A DNA stretch of 15,892 nucleotides. It comes from Spirochaetales bacterium. Its GTDB lineage: Bacteria; Spirochaetota; Spirochaetia; JABMQR01. The stretch's first letter is position 1, and every line of letters starts with the position of its first letter. Positions 7,999 through 13,938 of this stretch are shown in pieces. The notes beneath the pieces are model-generated. The model did not search any database. It was given only the letters and a program-made list of their open reading frames with translations, and had not been told where the DNA came from. The translations under genes and the position numbers were made by a program. The stretch covers positions 1-15,892 of the forward strand of contig JAGLNY010000251.1 of the NCBI GenBank assembly GCA_023139255.1, read 5' to 3'.

Positions 7999-9722
7999 GC
8001 CGGTTCCTCCCCTGCCAACTGTGAATTAGCAATTTCAATATAAATAGGACAGGTTTTTAGTAGTTCAGCATGTGTTCCCTGAGCCTCGATTCGTCCGTTT
8101 TCCATTACGATGATATTATCAGCATGCATTACGGTACTGACTCGCTGCGAAATAATGATTACCACTGCCTTTGTTGTCTCACCTTTCAGTGCCCTGCGCA
8201 ATGCTGCGTCCGTTTTAAAATCCAGAGCCGAAAAGCTGTCGTCAAATAGATAAATATCCGGTTTTTTCGCTAGTGCCCGCGCTATAGCAAGACGCTGCTT
8301 TTGTCCTCCGGAAACATTTGTACCGCCCTGTGAAATCCCTGATTCGTATTTCTGCTCCATTTCCCCGACAAAACTGCTTGCCTGGGCGATTTTCGCTGCA
8401 TGAACCACCTCTTCAATCGATGCCTGCCGGGCACCAAAGCGAATGTTGTCTGTTACAGACCCGGAAAACAGTACTGTTTTTTGGGGAATTAATCCAATTT
8501 TATCACGCAAATTTTCCTGGCTCATCTCCCGGATATCAGTGCCGTTCACCAGGATGCTTCCTGAATGGACATCGTAAAATCTTGGGAGAAGATTGATAAG
8601 AGTTGATTTGCCTGACCCGGTACCGCCAATAATAGCGGTTACTTCACCAGGTTCCGCAGTAAAGGAAATATCATTAACGGCCGGTTCCTCTGCTCCATGA
8701 TAGCTGAACGATACCTTCCTGTACTCAATCCGACTGGTTTGCCCTGTAACACTTTTTGGATGCTCCGGGTCTATTATATCAGGATCTTTCTCAAGAATTC
8801 TATTGATCCGTACTGCTGATACTGATGCACGGGGAATCATGATGAACATCATGGCAAGCATCATCAGGGCAAACATTATCCGCATTATATACTGGATAAA
8901 GGCCATCAGGTCCCCAATCTGCATAGCTCCGTTGTCAATCCTGATTCCACCAAACCAGATAATTGCTATTGTGGTTACATTAAACAGCAGCATCATTATC
9001 GGCATTGTTGCAGCCATAAGTTTATTTACTTTTATCGCAGTATCGGCTAAATCCCGGCTGGCATTATTAAACCGGGTCTTTTCATGGGCTGTTTTATTAA
9101 ATGCACGGATAACCCGTACACCAATCAAACTTTCCCTCAAAACCATATTGAGCGCATCAGTTTTCTTCTGTATCTGCTTAAACAGCGGCATCGCCTTGCT
9201 TGCTACAAATGAGATAACAATAATAATAACCGGTACAATTACGACCAGAACAATTGAGAGCGGCGGGTCTTTTGAGACAGCCATAATAATACCGCCAATT
9301 CCCATCATGGGTGCATATATCATCATACTCAACATCATAACAACCGCTTGCTGCACCTGGTTAATATCGTTCGTTGTCCTGGTAATCATGGATGCTGTGC
9401 CGATTTCATCGAACTCATTGAGTGAGAATGATTCTACCCGATGAAATACTTTTCTTCTCACATCACGGCTAAACCCGACCGCTGCCTTTGATGAGAATAA
9501 ACGCCCGATTACAGCACAAACTGCCCCTCCTGCTGTAACCAGTAACATAATCAATCCTGTGTTCCATATATAAGGGATATCCCCCGTTACTATGCCAATA
9601 TCAACGATATCTGCCATAAGAGTTGGTAAATACAGCTCCGAGATTGCCCGTGCAAATGTCAGCAGACTGATAAGGATAAGAGAGAATATATAAGGTTTTA
9701 AATTTTTCAGTAATTTCAACAT
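7995..9722 (-). CDS. Heterodimeric ABC exporter, subunit A (degenerate-site ATPase)
   Basis: A 575-aa half-transporter with six predicted membrane helices (about 10-30, 52-75, 128-150, 155-180, 240-262, 270-300) and a C-terminal ATPase domain. Seen: Walker A GGTGSGKS (366-373), Q-loop Q414, canonical signature VSGGQ (470-474), Walker B D494 followed by D495 where the catalytic Glu belongs, and Gln526 where the H-loop His belongs. The ATP site built on this subunit should hydrolyse poorly, while its intact signature completes the active site of subunit B. The start ATG lies 2 nt after the marR stop, with AGGAG inside the marR 3' end. It is co-transcribed with marR and the downstream half-transporter, which it overlaps by 4 nt. 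Confidence 0.93.
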   Translation of the reverse strand: MLKLLKNLKPYIFSLILISLLTFARAISELYLPTLMADIVDIGIVTGDIPYIWNTGLIMLLVTAGGAVCAVIGRLFSSKAAVGFSRDVRRKVFHRVESFSLNEFDEIGTASMITRTTNDINQVQQAVVMMLSMMIYAPMMGIGGIIMAVSKDPPLSIVLVVIVPVIIIVISFVASKAMPLFKQIQKKTDALNMVLRESLIGVRVIRAFNKTAHEKTRFNNASRDLADTAIKVNKLMAATMPIMMLLFNVTTIAIIWFGGIRIDNGAMQIGDLMAFIQYIMRIMFALMMLAMMFIMIPRASVSAVRINRILEKDPDIIDPEHPKSVTGQTSRIEYRKVSFSYHGAEEPAVNDISFTAEPGEVTAIIGGTGSGKSTLINLLPRFYDVHSGSILVNGTDIREMSQENLRDKIGLIPQKTVLFSGSVTDNIRFGARQASIEEVVHAAKIAQASSFVGEMEQKYESGISQGGTNVSGGQKQRLAIARALAKKPDIYLFDDSFSALDFKTDAALRRALKGETTKAVVIIISQRVSTVMHADNIIVMENGRIEAQGTHAELLKTCPIYIEIANSQLAGEEPA

Positions 9723-9724
9723 GG

Positions 9725-10243
9725 CTAGTTCTCCTGATGTTTTTCTGTATATTTTGCATTGTCCTGTTCATCCATTTTTTGGAGATTTACCAGGTAGTCA
9801 GTACTTTTCCTGAGCAGCATTACCAGATCGCTGCTCTCTTTTTCCCCAAGGTACTGAATCAGTCCCTCAAATATTTTCAGGAATTTACTTTTTGCAAGAT
9901 CCCTTACTAAAAGTCCCTTCTCTGTAAGATTTATCCGCACCACTCTTCTGTCCTGTTTATCCACTTCCCGGATTATATACCCTTTTTTCTCAAGATTGGT
10001 TATATGCTGTGTGACTGTTGGTGAAGTTATATGAAGCCTGTGGCTTATATCTGAGGGGGTAATTCCTTTTGATGTCTGTTCAGTATCTGCTGTTGAGCGG
10101 CAAGTTACGCTCCGAAGAACAAGAAACTCAACCGGACTCAACCCCTCCTCCACCGGCATGTTATGCTGCTGCCACCCGGCTTTTTTTAATGCATGCAGGG
10201 CATCCATCAAGTTTTGGGCAATTGATGATGTACTGTTTATCAT
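9725..10243 (-). CDS. MarR-family transcriptional regulator of the ABC operon
   Basis: A 172-aa winged-helix regulator. Seen: an N-terminal dimerisation helix region, a helix-turn-helix ITPSDISHRLHITSPTVTQH (61-80), then LEKKGYIIREVDKQDRR (84-100), with the charged wing DxxDRR typical of MarR proteins, and a C-terminal dimerisation helix. The residues between 48 and 60 (CRSTADTEQTSKG) are longer than in many MarR proteins. The start is ATG 10243, with AAGGGGAG 6 nt upstream. It is the first gene of a marR-ABC-ABC operon. MarR proteins next to efflux pumps usually repress them and are released by pump substrates, so autorepression through the palindrome in its promoter (10346-10361) is inferred. 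Ligand unknown. Confidence 0.9.
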   Translation of the reverse strand: MINSTSSIAQNLMDALHALKKAGWQQHNMPVEEGLSPVEFLVLRSVTCRSTADTEQTSKGITPSDISHRLHITSPTVTQHITNLEKKGYIIREVDKQDRRVVRINLTEKGLLVRDLAKSKFLKIFEGLIQYLGEKESSDLVMLLRKSTDYLVNLQKMDEQDNAKYTEKHQEN

Positions 10244-10311
10244 ATTCCACTCCCCTTGTTAGCCGGCCGTTTCTTTTCATTTTTTTTGTTTTTTCGTGAA
10301 TTATTTGTCTC

Positions 10312-10359
10312 ACTAATATTTCACTACACTAACTATTAGGCTTACTAACTATATATAGT
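10312..10359. repeat. Three 16-bp-spaced ACTAA repeats in the marR leader
   Basis: ACTAATATT (10312), ACTAACTAT (10328) and ACTAACTAT (10344) start exactly 16 bp apart. The third runs into the operator-like palindrome at 10346-10361. The sites lie at and downstream of the predicted marR transcription start, a position suited to repressor binding. Confidence 0.5.
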
Positions 10360-10361
10360 TA
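10346..10361. promoter_or_regulatory. Candidate MarR operator palindrome
   Basis: TAACTATATATAGTTA is a perfect 16-bp palindrome. It overlaps the -10 element (10358-10363) and the predicted start of the marR promoter. Size and placement fit a MarR dimer site. Binding by the adjacent regulator is inferred. Confidence 0.6.
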
Positions 10362-10386
10362 TACAGGACAAAACCATAATTGTAAA
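10358..10386 (-). promoter_or_regulatory. Promoter of the marR-ABC operon
   Basis: On the minus strand, -35 TTTACA (10386-10381), a 17-nt spacer and -10 TATAAC (10363-10358). Each hexamer is one mismatch from consensus. The leader to marR would be about 105 nt. Confidence 0.65.
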
Positions 10387-10537
10387 CAAAAAATTGGTTT
10401 TCTTGTGAAAATTGCCTCAAGTATTACCAAAATAGAAATGTTTGAGTGTTATTATTACGCTAAACATAAGTTTTAGTATGAATATTCTATATATATACAA
10501 TATTTTGCACTAAAAATGGCTTTTTAGCCCGGTTATT

Positions 10538-10558
10538 CATAAATATACAGTATTTATG
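10538..10558. promoter_or_regulatory. Palindrome upstream of the gdhA promoter
   Basis: CATAAATA (10538-10545) and TATTTATG (10551-10558) are perfect 8-bp arms around TACAG. The site ends 31 bp upstream of the gdhA -35, a position suited to an activator or a repressor. The binding protein is unknown. Confidence 0.45.
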
Positions 10559-10589
10559 CAGAAATGTTCCTAATTTGCCATGTTAAGAA

Positions 10590-10618
10590 TTGACTGATTT
10601 TTCGTTTCTCTTTAAAGT
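10590..10618 (+). promoter_or_regulatory. Promoter of gdhA
   Basis: -35 TTGACT (10590-10595), a 17-nt spacer and -10 TAAAGT (10613-10618), giving a leader of about 25 nt that carries the ribosome site AAGGAG (10636-10641). Confidence 0.6.
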
Positions 10619-10650
10619 AACAGCACACAATATATAAGGAGATTAAAAAA

Positions 10651-12012
10651 ATGTCAGAAATAGTAGACAACATTTTCAAAGTAGTTACACAGAAGAACTC
10701 AGGTGAAGTTGAATTTCACCAGGCCGTACATGAAGTACTCCATTCTCTGGAGCCGATAATTGATGCATATCCGGAATTTCGGTATCACAAAATCCTCGAA
10801 CGAATGATTGAACCGGAACGTTTGATCTCTTTCAGGGTTCCCTGGGTGAATGATGCAGAAGAGCTGCAGATCAACCGTGGATTTCGTGTTGAGATGAGCA
10901 GTGCACTTGGACCTTATAAGGGTGGATTAAGATTCCACGTTTCAGTTAATCAGAGTATTATGAAATTCCTGGCTTTTGAGCAGGTTTTCAAGAATAGCCT
11001 TACCGGATTAAGTCTTGGTGGGGGAAAAGGTGGATCCGACTTCAACCCTAAAGGAAAGAGTGATCTTGAGGTAATGCGTTTCTGCCAAAGCTTCATGACA
11101 GAACTGTACCGCCACATAGGTGAAAAGACTGATGTACCTGCTGGTGATATTGGTGTAGGCGGCCGGGAAATCGGCTTTATGTTTGGCCAGTACAAAAGAA
11201 TTACAAATCAGTTTACGGGAGTTCTTACCGGGAAAGGTATTGAGTGGGGAGGTTCCTACATCCGGCCGGAGGCTACAGGTTATGGTCTGATTTATTTTTC
11301 CGGGAATATGCTTGAAACCAGAAACGAAACATTTGAAGGAAAAACCTGTCTGGTATCCGGTTCAGGAAATGTGTCCCTGTTTACCACAGAGAAGCTGATT
11401 GAATTGGGTGCAAAGGTCATCACCCTTTCCGACTCAAATGGTTTTATTCTTGATGAAGAAGGTATTGACAGGAAAAAACTGGATTACGTTATGAAGCTGA
11501 AAAATATTCAGAGGGGAAGAATTGCTGAGTATATCGAAGAATATCCGAAAGCAAAATATTTTCCTGTAGAACACAACAGAGATTCTAACCCGCTGTGGAA
11601 TGTTAAAGCCGATTGTGCCTTCCCCTGTGCAACCCAGAATGAGATAAATGAAATAGATGCGAAAAACCTGATAGACAATGGGGTTATATTGGTCGCTGAA
11701 GGCGCAAACATGCCGACGAATGAGGAAGGTGTTGAACTTTTCCTGGATAAAGGCATTCTCTATGGACCTGCAAAAGCAACAAACGCCGGCGGCGTCGCTG
11801 TGTCCGGCCTTGAGATGTCTCAGAACAGCTCAAGACTTTTATGGGATAGAAAAAAGGTAGATTCAGAATTGAAAAATATTATGAAACGGATTCATACACT
11901 CTGCCTCGATAATTCAGATCGTTACAGTACTAAAGGTAATTACGTGGACGGCGCTAACATTGCCGGTTTTATCAGGGTTGCCGAGGCTATGATTGATCAA
12001 GGTTATGTCTAG
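10651..12012 (+). CDS. gdhA: NADP-type glutamate dehydrogenase
   Basis: A cytoplasmic hexameric enzyme joining ammonium to 2-oxoglutarate to make glutamate, 453 aa, close to the 447 aa of E. coli GdhA (small class I). Seen: substrate-binding GPYKGGLRFH (87-96, K90), the catalytic-lysine motif GGGKGGSDF (123-131, K126), PAGDIGVGGREIG (163-175) with active-site D166, and a Rossmann turn SGSGNVS (236-242). An SDSNG at about 260-264 matches the serine/aspartate pattern of NADP-preferring members. Cofactor choice is inferred from family resemblance. The start is ATG 10651, with AAGGAG 9 nt upstream. It is monocistronic: its own promoter lies upstream and an intrinsic terminator follows 30 nt after the stop. 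It is divergent from the marR operon. Confidence 0.96.
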   Translation: MSEIVDNIFKVVTQKNSGEVEFHQAVHEVLHSLEPIIDAYPEFRYHKILERMIEPERLISFRVPWVNDAEELQINRGFRVEMSSALGPYKGGLRFHVSVNQSIMKFLAFEQVFKNSLTGLSLGGGKGGSDFNPKGKSDLEVMRFCQSFMTELYRHIGEKTDVPAGDIGVGGREIGFMFGQYKRITNQFTGVLTGKGIEWGGSYIRPEATGYGLIYFSGNMLETRNETFEGKTCLVSGSGNVSLFTTEKLIELGAKVITLSDSNGFILDEEGIDRKKLDYVMKLKNIQRGRIAEYIEEYPKAKYFPVEHNRDSNPLWNVKADCAFPCATQNEINEIDAKNLIDNGVILVAEGANMPTNEEGVELFLDKGILYGPAKATNAGGVAVSGLEMSQNSSRLLWDRKKVDSELKNIMKRIHTLCLDNSDRYSTKGNYVDGANIAGFIRVAEAMIDQGYV

Positions 12013-12041
12013 AATTTAGTTTTTCCAATGAACTATTGATG

Positions 12042-12066
12042 CCGGGTATTGATACCCGGTATTTTT
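12042..12066 (+). terminator. Rho-independent terminator of gdhA
   Basis: CCGGGTAT (12042-12049) pairs with ATACCCGG (12052-12059), followed by TATTTTT. Outer bases extend the stem by A-T, T-A and G-T pairs. A strong stem plus a T-run makes this the clearest terminator in the window. Confidence 0.88.
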
Positions 12067-12140
12067 GGGTTAATCAGTCCCATCCACACATACTTCAGTA
12101 AAACTCTATCAACAATTTGGATGCAGGAATTATAACAATG

Positions 12141-12156
12141 TACTGGTATAGCAGTA
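12141..12156. promoter_or_regulatory. hip operator-like site 1
   Basis: TACTGGTATAGCAGTA, the first of three copies of a near-palindrome with consensus TACYGSTATAVCRGTA. It lies 105 bp upstream of the hipB -35. Confidence 0.65.
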
Positions 12157-12211
12157 AGAACACCTCGTAATTAAACTTTTTTCTGTATTTCGAGCGGATG
12201 TAGACGTTAGT

Positions 12212-12227
12212 TACTGCTATAACGGTA
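12212..12227. promoter_or_regulatory. hip operator-like site 2
   Basis: TACTGCTATAACGGTA, the second copy, 71 bp after the start of site 1. It ends 18 bp upstream of the hipB -35. Confidence 0.65.
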
Positions 12228-12245
12228 TATTTATCGTAAAAACGA

Positions 12246-12274
12246 TTGACTTACATGTGTTTTTGGTAGATAAT
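12246..12274 (+). promoter_or_regulatory. Promoter of the hipBST operon
   Basis: -35 TTGACT (12246-12251), a 17-nt spacer and -10 GATAAT (12269-12274), each hexamer one mismatch from consensus. The predicted start near 12281 lies inside operator site 3. Confidence 0.75.
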
Positions 12275-12289
12275 ACCGCTATACCAGTA
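12274..12289. promoter_or_regulatory. hip operator-like site 3, over the transcription start
   Basis: TACCGCTATACCAGTA. Its reverse complement differs from site 1 at one base. It begins on the last base of the -10 and covers the predicted start, so a bound HipB dimer would block transcription. Confidence 0.7.
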
Positions 12290-12305
12290 GATAAGGGGAA
12301 AAACA

Positions 12306-12566
12306 TTGAAGGTGGAATCTGCACAACTGATTGGGCACTCCGTTAGATATCACCGACGGAGAAGCGGTTTGAGCCAGCATGCGTTGGCCGATCTCGCCGG
12401 TATCGGCAAGACATCTGTTTTCGATATTGAAAAGGGAAAGTCGACAGTGCGTCTGGCTACTCTCATGGCTTTACTGCGAGTGCTTAACATCGACATGGCT
12501 CTTGAGAGTCCACTGATGGAAGCTTTCATCACGGCCATGCACAATACCAAAGAGGATCTACAATGA
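12306..12566 (+). CDS. hipB: HipB-type antitoxin / autorepressor
   Basis: An 86-aa Xre/Cro-type DNA-binding protein. Seen: one helix-turn-helix domain spanning about residues 7-62, with GLSQHALADLAGIGKTSVFDIEKGK (21-45) as the core, followed by a short helical tail. The start is TTG 12306, with AAGGGG (12293-12298) 7 nt upstream; the next candidate, GTG 12312, is too far from it. It is the first gene of the operon, and its TGA overlaps the hipS ATG (ATGA, 12563-12566). Known of the family: HipB dimers bind palindromes in their own promoter, recruit the toxin and autorepress. The three 16-bp palindromes just upstream fit this role. In HipBST systems the neutralising function lies mostly with HipS, so this gene is mainly the regulator. 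Sampled GC is higher in the downstream hip genes than in neighbours. Confidence 0.88.
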   Translation: MKVESAQLIGHSVRYHRRRSGLSQHALADLAGIGKTSVFDIEKGKSTVRLATLMALLRVLNIDMALESPLMEAFITAMHNTKEDLQ

Positions 12567-12874
12567 GAAGCGCTCAAGTTTATGTGATGGGTGAGTTGGC
12601 TGGGGTGCTGAAGGAGTTTACGGGCGGAAAGCATGTCTTTCGCTACCTCGACACCTATGAAGGTTCCCCGGTGTCACTTACGATGCCGCTTTCACAACAG
12701 GAATACAGCTTCGATGGATTCCCGGCTTTTTTCGAGGGGTTGTTACCTGAGGGAGATATGCTTGAGGGGCTTTTACGCCAGTGCAAAATTGATCGAACCG
12801 ATCTGTTTGCACAGCTGATCTCGGTCGGGAGAGAAATGGTAGGAACAGTGACTGTCACGGAGGAAAACACTTGA
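12563..12874 (+). CDS. hipS: HipS-like small antitoxin (stand-alone HipA N-terminal domain)
   Basis: A 103-aa protein corresponding to the N-terminal subdomain of HipA (HipA_N/Couple_hipA type), encoded as its own gene. Seen: a beta-rich start VYVMGELAGVL, then LTMPLSQQEY (39-48) and FPAFFEGLLPEGDML (53-67), the typical 'FFxGLLPEG' hallmark of HipA N-domains, and a C-terminal LISVGREMVGTV. The start is ATG 12563 with AGAGGA (12551-12556) upstream; both ends overlap neighbours by 4 nt. Known: in the three-part HipBST system of enteropathogenic E. coli, HipS is the antitoxin of the kinase HipT. Odd: this HipS has no tryptophan at all, and Asp65 follows the PEG motif. That matters because, as I recall, E. 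coli HipS uses a Trp near this position to block HipT. Confidence 0.87.
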   Translation: MRSAQVYVMGELAGVLKEFTGGKHVFRYLDTYEGSPVSLTMPLSQQEYSFDGFPAFFEGLLPEGDMLEGLLRQCKIDRTDLFAQLISVGREMVGTVTVTEENT

Positions 12875-13830
12875 ACCGTTGTCCCATTACGTATGAGCCA
12901 TGTGGTGAAGCGTTGTATTCGCAAACCGGACTACGCTCTCTTTCACCCAACATCAAGTATTTACACGACTTCCCATACGATGCCGAACAGCAGCGTCGCG
13001 AGGCAGTCATTCGTTCGGCAAAGATGTCAATCCAGGGCGTTCAACCCAAGTTGAGTGTTCTCCTAAATGCCCGGGCCGGTTTGTTCGAAATTGTCGATCG
13101 CGGCGGGCGTTTTATAATCAAGCCCCAGCACAGTCTGTTTCCGAACCTGCCGGAGAACGAGGGGTTGACCATGCAGTTGGCCGGTCTCTGTGGGATAGAT
13201 GCGCCGCTCAGCGGCTTGATTCGGTGTACTGATGGCACATGGTCTTATTTCATACGACGTTTTGATCGGGTGAGGCACAACAGCAAGGTGCCGCTTGAGG
13301 ACTTCACACAGCTTGGCGGCTTTAGCCGCGATACAAAGTATAATTCCAGCATGGAGAATGTAGTGAAAGTGCTGGATAAATTTTGCACGTTTCCCATCAT
13401 CGAAAAGGTGAAACTGTTCAAACGCAGCCTGTTTAATTTCCTGGTGGGAAATGAGGACATGCACCTTAAGAATTTCTCTCTCATCACACGCGATGGCAAG
13501 ATTGAGCTGGCACCAGCGTATGACTTTCTCAGTTCTACGGTTGCCTTCCTGGCGCTGGATAAACGACTGGAAACCATTGAGGAGATTGCACTTCCTCTAC
13601 ATGGTAAGAAGCGCAATCTGACACGCAAGGATTGGGTTACATATTTTGGAAAAGAGCATCTCTTTATACCCGACAAGATTATCAATCAGGTGTTGGAGGA
13701 TTTTTCGGAAGCCAGTATCGTGTGGCGTACCCGGATAGAACAGTCTTTTCTGCCCCAGGAACACAAGGAGCACTACCACGAACTTTTAGCTGCGCGTTTC
13801 GCAACTCTTGCGTTGCGATATCAGGATTAG
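12871..13830 (+). CDS. hipT: HipT-like serine/threonine kinase toxin
   Basis: A 319-aa HipA-family kinase lacking the N-terminal subdomain, which is supplied by HipS. Seen: a conserved start NRCPITYEPC..YS..GLRSLSP, the phosphorylatable Gly-rich loop KMSIQGVQPKLS (51-62, Ser53), ATP-binding Lys84 in FIIKPQ, catalytic loop GNEDMHLKN (193-201) with D196, and metal-binding APAYD (214-218) with D218. All kinase residues are intact, so the toxin looks active. Known: E. coli HipT phosphorylates tryptophanyl-tRNA synthetase, while HipA phosphorylates GltX; the target here is not known. The start is TTG 12871, overlapping the hipS stop (TTGA), with GGAGG (12859-12863) at 7-nt spacing. GC in two sampled 60-base lines is 32/60 and 36/60, versus 22/60 in a line of the next gene. 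No clear terminator follows. Confidence 0.9.
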   Translation: MNRCPITYEPCGEALYSQTGLRSLSPNIKYLHDFPYDAEQQRREAVIRSAKMSIQGVQPKLSVLLNARAGLFEIVDRGGRFIIKPQHSLFPNLPENEGLTMQLAGLCGIDAPLSGLIRCTDGTWSYFIRRFDRVRHNSKVPLEDFTQLGGFSRDTKYNSSMENVVKVLDKFCTFPIIEKVKLFKRSLFNFLVGNEDMHLKNFSLITRDGKIELAPAYDFLSSTVAFLALDKRLETIEEIALPLHGKKRNLTRKDWVTYFGKEHLFIPDKIINQVLEDFSEASIVWRTRIEQSFLPQEHKEHYHELLAARFATLALRYQD

Positions 13831-13938
13831 GGCACTTCGCAGCATCTTCCCGGGATAATTCTGGTCGAACCACGGTAAAACGTTAATCTATAAATAGACA
13901 ACTGCTGCGGACAGGCTGAAAAATGAAGCAACAAACAT

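Larger units (their letters stand above)
10244..10650. promoter_or_regulatory. Divergent AT-rich control region between marR and gdhA
   Basis: A 407-bp stretch with no convincing gene. It contains both promoters (listed separately) and several palindromes: 10346-10361, CTAAAAA-TGGC-TTTTTAG at 10510-10527, and CATAAATA-5-TATTTATG at 10538-10558. I see no recognisable riboswitch fold or small RNA. Confidence 0.7.

Noticed and set aside
8803..9444. 213-codon + strand frame rich in Ile/Thr/Ser opposite ABC subunit A
   Set aside because: It mirrors the hydrophobic membrane segments of the exporter; no ribosome site or recognisable motif.
10360..10650. Riboswitch or small RNA upstream of gdhA
   Set aside because: The predicted leader is only about 25 nt and the upstream palindromes lie before the promoter, so they act as DNA if at all.
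13063..13685. Minus-strand open frames (133 and 146 codons) opposite hipT
   Set aside because: They overlap each other and the kinase core and have no family resemblance.
12563..13830. hipS and hipT as one hipA broken by a frameshift
   Set aside because: Each part has its own ribosome site and start, the 4-nt overlap is tidy, and the split matches the known HipBST arrangement.
13838..13910. Short inverted pair CGCAGCA / TGCTGCG after hipT as terminator
   Set aside because: Arms are about 60 bp apart and no T-run follows; likely chance.
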